5,564 bases of DNA from an uncultured Bacteroidales bacterium. Its GTDB lineage: Bacteria > Bacteroidota > Bacteroidia > Bacteroidales > F082. Within the stretch, counting starts at the first letter, position 1; every line of letters starts with the position of its first letter. The stretch spans positions 1 through 5,564 of the forward strand of contig CAMKAR010000158.1 in assembly GCA_946410535.1 (NCBI GenBank). Reading direction: 5' to 3'. Both the position numbers and the translations under genes were made by a program. This document shows positions 1 through 5,564 of the stretch, piece by piece. The notes below the pieces were generated by a model. It had not been told where the DNA came from and ran no database searches. It was given only the letters and a program-made list of their open reading frames with translations.

Positions 1-236
1 AGGTGCGCAACCCGCATCCCGAGAAGACCTTCCCGATGATTGTCTCCTTCGGTGGCTCGGGCGGCAAGAACGGTGGATTCGTGCTGCCCATCGCCGCCAC
101 GGCTGACGAAAAGACCTTCATCTTCCGCATCGGCTCGCAATACAAGTGGTTCAGCGAAGACAACACCTGGATCGAGATCATCTCCGAGAACAACGAGGTG
201 GAAATCGGCAAGTTAGAGGTTTCGAGAAGCAACTAA
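1..236 (+). CDS. C-terminal end of an unrecognised protein (5' end outside window)
   Basis: An open frame enters from the left edge and runs through codon GTG at 3-5 to a TAA at 234-236, giving about 77 residues. The GTG is probably internal, because the reading frame is open to the edge and there is no leader to judge a start by. Visible features are a glycine-rich turn (SFGGSGGKNGG, about residues 15-25), then alternating hydrophobic and charged stretches that look like beta strands (TFIFRIGSQYKWFSEDNTWIEI), and a short polar tail ending SRSN. This suggests an all-beta C-terminal domain, but I do not recognise the family and assign no function. No membrane segment is present in this part. 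Its stop overlaps the stop of the convergent gene to the right. Confidence is that this is coding, not what it does. Confidence 0.6.
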   Translation, partial: VRNPHPEKTFPMIVSFGGSGGKNGGFVLPIAATADEKTFIFRIGSQYKWFSEDNTWIEIISENNEVEIGKLEVSRSN

Positions 237-700
237 AAAATCTCAGTTGGCACTGTTACCGGTGTGTGCTCTGGTTCGCTAAGACTGGTGACCGATAGTA
301 CGCTGTCGACCACATACTTTTGCATACCGCGCCAGGGCAAAGCGCCCTTGTATTCCTTGTAATGCACTTGCACAAACTTTCCTGCACTGGCTTCCAGCTC
401 TTTGGCCACATTCTTGTCGGCCACCGAAAAGTCAAAGGTATTCGATTGTACGCCTGATGTATGGGACTGGTTGTTGTAACCGGCCTGAATGAGCAGCCCC
501 TCGTAGGTCTTGAACACATAGCCTTTGTAGACAATGCGGTTGAGTTCGCCCGCCTTCACGCCTTCGCCAAAGACGAAATAAAACTTGAAATAGAAGAATC
601 CGGCCGCAGCCAAAAGGATGAGGAACAACAAAGTCCCAAAAATCTTTCTTCCCGTTCCTCTTTTTTTCTTAGGTTGTTCTGAGTAATCGTAGTCGTTCAT
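233..700 (-). CDS. Conserved single-pass membrane protein of Bacteroidales, function unknown
   Basis: The 155-residue product has a short acidic N-terminus, a basic cluster (KKKRGTGRK, residues 11-19), one hydrophobic helix (about 20-44) and a soluble domain of about 110 residues that by the positive-inside rule should lie outside the cytoplasm. Landmarks in that domain are KGYVFKTYEG (59-68), NTFDFSV (87-93), VQVHYKEY (110-117) and PWRG (122-125). From memory this matches a small protein common in Bacteroides and relatives that databases often label '6-phosphogluconate dehydrogenase'. Nothing here supports that enzyme: it is far too short and has no nucleotide-binding fold motif, so the label should not be carried over. 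The ATG at 700 lies 9 bases after the nth stop, so the two genes are probably one transcript. There is no Shine-Dalgarno, as expected in this phylum. The TAG stop overlaps the TAA of the convergent gene. Confidence 0.85.
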   Translation of the reverse strand: MNDYDYSEQPKKKRGTGRKIFGTLLFLILLAAAGFFYFKFYFVFGEGVKAGELNRIVYKGYVFKTYEGLLIQAGYNNQSHTSGVQSNTFDFSVADKNVAKELEASAGKFVQVHYKEYKGALPWRGMQKYVVDSVLSVTSLSEPEHTPVTVPTEIF

Positions 701-709
701 AATAATTAT

Positions 710-1363
710 TTATTTGATTTTCAATTTCTTCTGGAAATAATCACAAATTCCTGTAATACCGCAGATCTCGCATTTCGGCTTACGGGCAAGACAGACATAA
801 CGTCCGTGCAGGATGAGCCAATGGTGTGCCTTCGAGACGACCTCTTGTGGCAAATGCGCCACCAAGGTCTTTTCGGTCTCCAACACGGTCTTGGAGTTTT
901 TCGTCAGGCCGATACGGTTCGACACGCGAAAGACATGCGTATCCACCGGCATGGCCGACTGGTGGAAAGCCACGGCAAGCATCACGTTGGCGGTTTTGCG
1001 GCCTACGCCAGGCAGCTTCTGCAAGTCCTCCAGATTGTCGGGAACGATGCCGTTGAAGTCGCGCACCAAGGTCTGCGCCATGCCCAACAGGTTCTTGGCC
1101 TTGTTGTTGGGATAGGAGATGCTCTTGATGTAGGTGTAAATCTCTTCTACCGAGGACGTTGCCATGTCGTTGGCCGTCGGGAAACGTTCAAACAAGGCCG
1201 GCGTGGTCATGTTGACGCGCTTGTCGGTGCATTGCGCCGAGAGAATCACCGCCACCAATAGCTGATAAGGATCCTGATAGTGCAACTCCGACTCGGCCAC
1301 AGGCATGTGTTCCGAGAAATAGGCTACAAAAGCATCATATTTCTGTTGTAACTTGGTTTTCAT
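710..1363 (-). CDS. nth: Endonuclease III, bifunctional DNA glycosylase/AP lyase
   Basis: Endonuclease III removes oxidised pyrimidines from DNA and nicks the abasic site in cytoplasmic base-excision repair. The 217-residue product is close to the E. coli length of 211. The helix-hairpin-helix is LQKLPGVGRKTANVML (114-129). It holds Lys123, equivalent to E. coli catalytic Lys120. Asp141 in VDTHVFRVSNR corresponds to Asp138. Four cysteines (191, 198, 201, 207) have the exact C-X6-C-X2-C-X5-C spacing of the [4Fe-4S] cluster. All key residues are present, so it should be active. I chose ATG at 1363 rather than the in-frame ATG at 1444: the extra 27 residues are unlike the family and are encoded by the repeat-rich spacer (SFVGFAGFV is just the 9-bp repeat translated). 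The 155-aa membrane protein gene follows after 9 bases. Confidence 0.97.
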   Translation of the reverse strand: MKTKLQQKYDAFVAYFSEHMPVAESELHYQDPYQLLVAVILSAQCTDKRVNMTTPALFERFPTANDMATSSVEEIYTYIKSISYPNNKAKNLLGMAQTLVRDFNGIVPDNLEDLQKLPGVGRKTANVMLAVAFHQSAMPVDTHVFRVSNRIGLTKNSKTVLETEKTLVAHLPQEVVSKAHHWLILHGRYVCLARKPKCEICGITGICDYFQKKLKIK

Positions 1364-1373
1364 TTTTCTTCTC

Positions 1374-1499
1374 ACAAAACCTGCAAAACCTACAAAACTT
1401 ATCTGATATGGAAAGCACACCAACCGGCTGCTTTCCAGCGGCAAGGCGGTTGCCGAGCCGCATTCAAATGCAGGTTTTGCCTTGTTTTGGGTGTTTTGT
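1374..1499. repeat. Structured intergenic repeat upstream of nth
   Basis: Almost the whole spacer between nth and the next gene is repeat-structured. The left end (1374-1400) is three 9-bp tandem units: acaaaacct, gcaaaacct, acaaaactt. The right end has three GTTTTG boxes (1474-1479, 1484-1489, 1493-1498), the reverse complement of the CAAAAC boxes on the left (1375, 1384, 1393), with nearly the same spacing. A perfect 11-bp inverted repeat, caaaacctgca at 1375-1385 and tgcaggttttg at 1469-1479, encloses two further perfect hairpins. The whole could fold as an 11-bp stem carrying two stem-loops. It ends 11 bases before the nth ATG and starts about 22 bases after the stop of the 149-aa gene. 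It could be an nth leader, a transcript end for the upstream gene, or a small dispersed (MITE/REP-like) element; the sequence alone does not decide. Confidence 0.7.
1409..1455. other. Two adjacent perfect hairpins inside the spacer repeat
   Basis: The first is tggaaagca (1409-1417) pairing with tgctttcca (1429-1437), a 9-bp stem with an 11-base loop. One base later comes cggcaa (1439-1444) pairing with ttgccg (1450-1455), a 6-bp GC-rich stem with a 5-base loop ggcgg. Neither is followed by a T-run on either strand, so they do not look like ordinary intrinsic terminators. A third possible pairing, cggct (1425-1429) with agccg (1456-1460), would compete at one base with the first stem and could give an alternative fold. 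Confidence 0.7.
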
Positions 1500-1501
1500 T
1501 C

Positions 1502-1951
1502 CTAAATGATTTCCCCTTGTTCGTCTACAAGAACGCCCCAACTCACCGCCGTCATCGTATCGCCTTCAAAGAAGAAGTCGACCATGGCATCCTCGAACGA
1601 AACGCGAAGCTCGCCATCTTCCTCTTCTTCGGTCAGATCCTTGAACCCGTTGGCTTTCATCAACTTGACGACATCGTCTTTCTTGAGGTCAAACACTTTT
1701 TGGCCGAACAGCGTAGCCGCTTCATTCTCAGTCTCGAAGCAGGCCACAACCGACTTGGTGACACCTTCGAAGTAGATATTGGTCTGGAGCGCATCATATT
1801 CGTAGTAGATGGAGCGGTTGCCCGTCTCCTCCATGTCGTTCAATTCCTCATAGAAGTCAGGCATGTTCAGCAACTTGACTGTCTCGTCAAGGCTCATTCC
1901 GAAAGGTATTTCGCCGTAGCCTTTCAGCGGCATAATGGTAAAGTCTTTCAT
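1502..1951 (-). CDS. Acidic cytoplasmic protein of unknown function (149 aa)
   Basis: The product is strongly acidic, with runs such as EEEEDGE (108-114), and has no signal peptide, membrane segment or cysteine motif (one Cys, at 71), so it is probably cytoplasmic. The N-terminal motif KGYGEIPFGMSLDETVKLL (10-28) resembles the 'G-x-I-x-FGMS-xx-EV' opening seen in assorted small uncharacterised proteins. A second helix-rich stretch, FDLKKDDVVKLMKANGF (87-103), loosely echoes it, and the end is predicted beta strand (LRVSFEDAMVDFFFEG). I do not recognise the family and give no function. The start is ATG at 1951; a GTG one codon upstream is possible but less likely. The gene lies 71 bases after the permease stop, on the same strand, so read-through from it is plausible. 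The opposite-strand frame over the same bases looks like a shadow. Confidence 0.82.
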   Translation of the reverse strand: MKDFTIMPLKGYGEIPFGMSLDETVKLLNMPDFYEELNDMEETGNRSIYYEYDALQTNIYFEGVTKSVVACFETENEAATLFGQKVFDLKKDDVVKLMKANGFKDLTEEEEDGELRVSFEDAMVDFFFEGDTMTAVSWGVLVDEQGEII

Positions 1952-2022
1952 CACGCTTATTATATTGGGCGGCTAAGATAGGCATTTTCCCAATGTATTC
2001 GGCAATTCCCGTAAAATTTTCT

Positions 2023-3246
2023 TCATTCAAACCGAATCGACTTGACGGGACTGATGCGGTTGATGACCGAAGTCGGGATGAGCAACATCAAGACCCACAG
2101 CAGGAACGTGCCGATATTGATGAGGGCTACCGTGCTGAAATGCAATTCGATAGGTACGGCTGAGAGATAATATGTTGCGGGATCGAGCTTGATGAAGCCC
2201 GTGTATTGTTGCAAGAAACAGAAGCCCAACCCAATGACGTTGCCGATAATCATTCCGATGAGCAAAATACGCAACGATCGGCGCAAAAACACCTCACGGA
2301 CGAACTTGTTGCTCGCACCCATCGCCTTCAAAAGGCCTATGGTAGAAGTGCGTTCAATAATGATAATCAGCAACATGCTGATTACAGTGATGCCTGCCAC
2401 AAGAAGCATCAAGGCCATGATGAGCCATACATTGGTATCGAGCAGGTCGAGCCAGTCGAAGATTTGGGGGTTGCTTTGTCGGGCGGTGTAGGAAGCCAGT
2501 TCGGAAGGCAAGGCGTAATAGAGTTTCTCATTGACCTGATCCACATCGGCATCCTCTTTCAACGCAATCTCAAGCCGTCCCGCCTCGTTGTCGCCCCATC
2601 CGTTCAGCTTGCGGATTTGGTTGAGGTCGGCGAAGACGAAGCGCTCGTCAAATTCATACAGCCCTGTCTCGAAGATGCCTTTCACGATGAATTTACGGCC
2701 ACGCGCCTGCATGTCCTTGTCGATGAACCACACGCGCACGTCGTCGCCCACATGGAGCAGCATCTTGTCGGCTATCACCTTGGAAAGCAACACCTCGGTG
2801 GAGCGTTCGTCGGCCTTGTATTCAGGCGTTTGGCCTTCAACGAGGCAGTTGTGGAAATAGCTCCAGTCGTAGCTTTCGTCAACGCCCTTCAGCACCACGC
2901 CTTGAATCTCGTCGTCGGTCTTGATCATGCCCGCTTTGTTGGCCACCATCTGGTAATGGCTGATGCCCTCGATGGAGTTCAATCTACTGACTAACATCGA
3001 ATCCAATTGGAAAGGAGTTTCTTCCACCGACTCGTTTTTGTCCAAAGCCTGCACATGGATTGGGGCCACGAAGCCTATCACTTTGTCACGAATCTGGTTC
3101 TTGAAGCCCACCACAACAGCCCAAGCGATGAGCATCACGATGATGGCCAAGGCCACGCTCGTGACGGCCAGTCGCATCACCGTTGAGGAAAGATTTTCCT
3201 TCTGGAGCGAAAAAATACGGTCAGCTATGAATTTTGGGGCGGACAT
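2023..3246 (-). CDS. LolC/LolE-type FtsX-family ABC transporter permease
   Basis: This is the inner-membrane permease of a Lol-type ABC transporter, which by family knowledge extracts mature lipoproteins from the inner membrane for transfer to the outer membrane with an ATPase (LolD) and a carrier (LolA). The 407 residues show the family layout: a cytoplasmic N-terminus, TM1 (about 25-47), a periplasmic core domain of about 220 residues (50-270), then TM2 (273-297), TM3 (325-346) and TM4 (371-392). The loop after TM2, ERTSTIGLLKAMGAS (298-312), is the typical FtsX-permease coupling motif, and the C-terminus ISPVKSIRFE is typical of the family. LolC and LolE cannot be separated from sequence alone, so no symbol is given. 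No LolD lies beside it here. The ATG at 3246 is preceded by a plausible -7 box. A near-copy of its first 20 bases occurs at 4427-4446. Confidence 0.92.
   Translation of the reverse strand: MSAPKFIADRIFSLQKENLSSTVMRLAVTSVALAIIVMLIAWAVVVGFKNQIRDKVIGFVAPIHVQALDKNESVEETPFQLDSMLVSRLNSIEGISHYQMVANKAGMIKTDDEIQGVVLKGVDESYDWSYFHNCLVEGQTPEYKADERSTEVLLSKVIADKMLLHVGDDVRVWFIDKDMQARGRKFIVKGIFETGLYEFDERFVFADLNQIRKLNGWGDNEAGRLEIALKEDADVDQVNEKLYYALPSELASYTARQSNPQIFDWLDLLDTNVWLIMALMLLVAGITVISMLLIIIIERTSTIGLLKAMGASNKFVREVFLRRSLRILLIGMIIGNVIGLGFCFLQQYTGFIKLDPATYYLSAVPIELHFSTVALINIGTFLLWVLMLLIPTSVINRISPVKSIRFE
3227..3246 (-). repeat. Direct repeat copy A: live start of the Lol-type permease
   Basis: The first 20 bases of the permease gene (encoding MSAPKFI) match 18 of 20 bases of 4427-4446 in the same orientation, and the bases just upstream (tttgc-like) also resemble each other. 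The two copies flank the broken ATPase/nuclease gene. Confidence 0.55.
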
Positions 3247-3272
3247 TTTGCCTTTTCAATTGAAATTGACCG

Positions 3273-3280
3273 CAAAAATA
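3273..3280 (-). promoter_or_regulatory. Putative -7 promoter element for the Lol-type permease
   Basis: On the minus strand this reads TATTTTTG, a perfect match to the Bacteroidetes -7 consensus TAnnTTTG, 26 bases before the ATG at 3246. The matching -33 TTTG is weak: the nearest candidate is TTTC about 21 bases upstream. The AT-rich near-palindrome caattgaaattg (3257-3268) lies just downstream, around the expected transcription start. It means the permease can be transcribed independently of the broken gene upstream. Confidence 0.45.
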
Positions 3281-3332
3281 CAAACATTTTGGGAAACGGC
3301 GAAACGATTTCTTGCGACGGCAAATCGCATAT

Positions 3333-4378
3333 TCAGCCCACCAAATACTCCCCAATGGTCATCGTGTCGCGATCGAACTGCACACCCACTTTGACGACCT
3401 CGCGGCCTTCGGTTTGGTAAGGCAACGCATAACCCTTGCCGTTGATTTGGTCGAGGGCTTCCTGTGCCGTTCCGTTTACTTTCAGTTCAAAGACCCATGT
3501 CGTTTCGGGCATCTGCACCACGAAGTCGATGCGACCACCAGTACACTTCACTTGGGTTCGCGCATACACGTTTAGCATGTTGAATATCAGCCAGAAAGTG
3601 TATTCGTAGAAACCTTCGTAGTTCTTCACCTCGGCCAATTTCTTCTGGAAGCCTTCGACGTAAGGTATGCCTGCGAGGAAGGCCTTCATCTCTTGCATGG
3701 CCGTGTCAAGGTCGTTGCGTTTCAGGGCTCGCCAGAACTTCAGGGCAAAGCCATCTTGCACCCGACTGCTGTCCAACCCAATATAGGAAGGAATCAACCC
3801 ATCAATAAGTCCCACCCTAACTTCCTTGTTGGGGATGGAAAGAATGTATGAATCTGTCTCCTTGTCATAATCCTTGATGGTGATGTAGCCGCTTTGGTAA
3901 AGCAATGGCAAGGCGTTCTCCATGGCTTCCGTCGGGCGGTCGAAAGCCGAAGCCGAAGCCTCAATCCACTCCATCGTGGTGATGTCGGTACGGAAATGCT
4001 GCATCTGGCGGATAAGGAAAGTCGGGGTGCCGCTCTCAAACCAATAGCTGGCTATTTTTTTCAAGCCGAAGCACTTCAACAGACTGAAAGGGTTATAGAT
4101 ATCGGGCGAAACATCCGCAAAACGGTAACCGTCATATTGCAGTTTCAGTTTGGCGTGCATCTCTTCAGGCGTACATTCGTACTCTTGTGCCATCATGGCA
4201 ATGTCGGGGGCCATATCGGTAGCAAGCTCTTGCCAAACCTGCGTGGGCGACTGAGGAAGATATATTTGGCATCATGTGCTAAGTTCCACACGAGGTCTGT
4301 CTTGTCAATATAAACATATCCACCCTTTCTGATTTCCGAAAAGGTCTGAATACCAATGGGATATTTTCGTTCTTGCAT
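3333..4378 (-). pseudogene. AAA-ATPase-like / PD-(D/E)XK (DUF1703) gene with internal deletion and frameshift
   Basis: Intact members of this family, from memory about 500-530 residues, join an AAA-ATPase-like domain (PF09820) to a PD-(D/E)XK nuclease-like domain (PF08011). They are multicopy in Bacteroidales and their role is not established. Here the start (ATG at 4378) gives the typical N-terminus [20 protein letters not shown] and a Walker-A-like [11 protein letters not shown] (residues 43-53). That frame then leaves the family and stops at 4193-4195. The family resumes in another frame at about 4220 as [14 protein letters not shown], followed by LQYDGYRF and IYNPFSLLKCFG. It continues to the nuclease core: Asp in GGRIDFVV (residue 230 of the 293-residue right-hand frame), FELK (Glu243, Lys245) and Gln256. 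Roughly 170-180 residues of the ATPase domain, including the expected Walker B, are missing. The right-hand frame has an ATG at 4214, so a nuclease-domain fragment might still be made. Confidence 0.85.
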
Positions 4379-4400
4379 GTCCTTGACGTGTTTTATTGTG

Positions 4401-4408
4401 CAAAAATA
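4401..4408 (-). promoter_or_regulatory. Putative -7 promoter element for the broken ATPase/nuclease gene
   Basis: The minus strand reads TATTTTTG, a perfect TAnnTTTG match, 22 bases before the ATG at 4378. No clear -33 TTTG lies at the usual distance. It suggests the broken gene kept its own promoter. Confidence 0.4.
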
Positions 4409-4426
4409 GCAAAATTTTCCGGCTTA

Positions 4427-4446
4427 ATGAATTTTGGGCCCGACAT
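4427..4446 (-). repeat. Direct repeat copy B: relic of a permease start region
   Basis: On the minus strand this begins ATGTCGGGCCCAAAATTC and encodes MSGPKFI, against MSAPKFI at the live permease start; 18 of 20 bases match 3227-3246. The frame continues for only 17 codons ([17 protein letters not shown]) to a TAA at 4393-4395, and its downstream part no longer resembles the permease. It lies between the broken gene and namZ. It could be the ancestral permease start, displaced when the ATPase/nuclease gene arrived. Confidence 0.5.
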
Positions 4447-4461
4447 TTGCAGTATTTTCGA

Positions 4462-4469
4462 TAATTTTG
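4462..4469 (+). promoter_or_regulatory. Putative -7 promoter element for namZ
   Basis: TAATTTTG matches TAnnTTTG, 22 bases before the ATG at 4492. Candidate -33 motifs are not ideally spaced: TTTG at 4446-4449 is too close (12-base gap) and TTTTG at 4432-4436 is too far (25-base gap). An overlapping alternative -7, TATTTTCG (4453-4460), has one mismatch. The spacer 4379-4491 thus carries promoter-like boxes facing both ways. Confidence 0.4.
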
Positions 4470-4491
4470 CAAAAGTAAAAAACAAACCGAA

Positions 4492-5564
4492 ATGAAACGA
4501 CAATTCTTTTCAATCGCTTTGCTCTTGCTGGCTTTCATGCCACTTGCCAAGGCACAGGTATTCAAGATGGACGACGAACCCCAATTGCAGTTTGTCGACA
4601 AGGCGCATTATGTTTCTGCCGCCATGCAAACCAATGATTATCTGCCACTTCTGCAAGGCAAACGCATCGGCATCGTGGGCAACCAAACGAGCATCGTGGG
4701 CGAGACGCATTTGGTCGACACCTTGCTTTCGTTGGGTATAGATATAAGGAAAATCTACACGCCCGAACACGGTTTCCGTGGCACCGCCGACGCCGGAGCC
4801 AAGGTGAGCAGCGGCAAAGACGAGAAAACAGGCTTGCCCATCGTGTCGCTCTACGGCAAGAACAAGAAACCAACGCCCGAAATGCTGCAAGGCATCGACT
4901 TGATTCTCTTTGACTTGCAAGACGTTGGGGTGCGGTTCTACACCTACATTTCCACGATGAGTTATGTGATGGAAGCCGCCGCAGAAAACAACATTCCAGT
5001 CATCGTCCTCGACCGTCCCAATCCCAACGGCTTTTATGTGGACGGTCCCGTGTTGAAAACTGAAAACCAGTCGTTTGTGGGGTTGCACCAAGTTCCTGTT
5101 GTCTACGGCATGACCATCGGTGAGTACGCCAAGATGGTGAACGGTGAAGGCTGGCTGAAAAACGGCCTCCGCTGCGACCTCACCGTGATACCTATTAATA
5201 ATTACAACCGCAACGCCATCTATGAGCTGCCCGTGCGCCCGTCGCCTAACCTGCCCAACTGGGAATCGGCATACCTCTACCCCACCCTTTGCCTTTTCGA
5301 AGGCAGCATCGTCAGCGTGGGACGCGGCACCGAGACTCCCTTCCAAATCTACGGCCACCCCAACATGAGAGGCAGCTACACTTTCACGCCCAAAAGCACA
5401 AGCGGCGCATCGAAGCCCTTGCTCGAAGGGCAACGCTGTCGTGGAGAGAACTTGGTTGAATTTGCTCACGATTATGCACTCAACGCCAACCAGCTCCATT
5501 TGGAATGGATCATCGAGGCCTACCAGCAACTGAAAGACAAAGGCTTCTTTACCAACTATTTCCG
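4492..5564 (+). CDS. namZ: Exo-beta-N-acetylmuramidase NamZ family (DUF1343, GH171), 3' end outside window
   Basis: The family, characterised in Bacillus subtilis (YbbC/NamZ) and Tannerella forsythia, releases MurNAc from the non-reducing ends of peptidoglycan fragments for cell-wall recycling. The frame is open from ATG 4492 to the window edge, 357 complete codons; an estimated 40-60 C-terminal residues are missing. A signal peptide is clear: basic MKR, a hydrophobic core (FFSIALLLLAFMPL) and an AKA-Q cleavage site after residue 21. No lipobox cysteine is present, so the protein is probably soluble in the periplasm. Family landmarks in order are GNQTS (63-67), EHGFRG (92-97), LFDLQDVGVRFYTYISTM (139-156), LDRPNPNG (173-180), RPSPNLPNW (249-257) and GRGTETPFQIYG (277-288). 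The glutamate of EHGFRG is my candidate catalytic residue, from memory of the family. No Shine-Dalgarno is seen. A long antisense frame (4510-5529) is its shadow. Confidence 0.92.
   Translation, partial: MKRQFFSIALLLLAFMPLAKAQVFKMDDEPQLQFVDKAHYVSAAMQTNDYLPLLQGKRIGIVGNQTSIVGETHLVDTLLSLGIDIRKIYTPEHGFRGTADAGAKVSSGKDEKTGLPIVSLYGKNKKPTPEMLQGIDLILFDLQDVGVRFYTYISTMSYVMEAAAENNIPVIVLDRPNPNGFYVDGPVLKTENQSFVGLHQVPVVYGMTIGEYAKMVNGEGWLKNGLRCDLTVIPINNYNRNAIYELPVRPSPNLPNWESAYLYPTLCLFEGSIVSVGRGTETPFQIYGHPNMRGSYTFTPKSTSGASKPLLEGQRCRGENLVEFAHDYALNANQLHLEWIIEAYQQLKDKGFFTNYF

Noticed and set aside
806..1261. Plus-strand frame across nth
   Set aside because: Antisense to catalytic and iron-sulfur motifs of endonuclease III. 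Shadow.
1364..1444. 27-residue N-terminal extension of endonuclease III from an upstream ATG
   Set aside because: Not seen in the family; the codons come from the 9-bp tandem repeat and the hairpin region, and MKTKLQQKYD is a normal family start.
1439..1455. Intrinsic terminator for the 149-aa gene
   Set aside because: The stem is GC-rich, but neither strand has a T-run after it.
1487..1981. Plus-strand open frame (164 codons) opposite the 149-aa gene
   Set aside because: The minus-strand product has a coherent acidic composition and a familiar FGMS motif; the plus-strand product looks like reverse-complement noise, and its first codons lie in the spacer repeat.
1952..2022. Regulatory structure in the 71-base gap after the permease
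   Set aside because: Only a 6-bp inverted repeat (attggg at 1964-1969, cccaat at 1989-1994) with a 19-base spacer is visible, which is within chance; no TAnnTTTG box is present.
2206..2994. Plus-strand open frame (262 codons) across the permease
   Set aside because: Antisense to a well-supported FtsX-family permease, with low-complexity His/Gln-rich composition and no domain. Shadow.
3333..4378. Anti-phage defence nuclease system
   Set aside because: The P-loop plus PD-(D/E)XK combination invites it, but the gene is broken, has no partner genes, and the family's role is not established.
4510..5529. Long minus-strand open frame (339 codons) across namZ
   Set aside because: It lies antisense to a plus-strand gene with a signal peptide and many NamZ family motifs; its own translation is histidine/valine-rich and matches nothing I know. 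It is a coding shadow.
1..5564. CRISPR array, tRNA/rRNA, integrase or transposase
   Set aside because: No regularly spaced repeats with unique spacers of CRISPR size, no recognisable RNA gene and no recombinase motifs in any frame.

Overview
The window reads as chromosomal DNA of a Bacteroidota, most likely Bacteroidales (Bacteroides/Prevotella-like). The reasons are: no Shine-Dalgarno sequences before the starts, A/T-rich leaders with the Bacteroidetes -7 element TAnnTTTG upstream of several genes, a small membrane protein typical of Bacteroides relatives, a DUF1703-type ATPase/nuclease gene of the kind found in many copies in this group, and a periplasmic NamZ (DUF1343). No RNA gene, CRISPR array or transposase is visible.

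Layout. Positions 1-236 (+) hold the C-terminal end of an unrecognised protein. Its stop overlaps the stop of a convergent 155-aa single-pass membrane protein (233-700, -), which follows endonuclease III (nth, 710-1363, -) by 9 bases and is probably co-transcribed with it. The gap upstream of nth (1364-1501) contains a structured repeat: an 11-bp inverted repeat enclosing two perfect hairpins, with arrays of CAAAAC and GTTTTG boxes at its two ends. Next come an acidic 149-aa protein of unknown function (1502-1951, -) and a LolC/LolE-type FtsX-family permease (2023-3246, -). Upstream of the permease is a broken AAA-ATPase-like/PD-(D/E)XK gene (3333-4378, -) that has lost the middle of its ATPase domain and shifted frame. 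Diverging from it is the 5' 1,073 bases of an exo-beta-N-acetylmuramidase of the NamZ/GH171 family (4492 to the window end, +).

The genes do mostly unrelated housekeeping work: base-excision DNA repair (nth), lipoprotein export from the inner membrane (Lol-type permease) and cell-wall fragment recycling (NamZ). The unusual features are all in the spacers and the broken gene. They are the 1374-1499 structured repeat, a second copy of the permease start region (4427-4446) on the far side of the broken gene, which suggests that gene arrived by insertion or duplication at the permease/namZ divergent junction, and the apparent microhomology deletion inside the broken gene. I see no convincing new multi-gene system.
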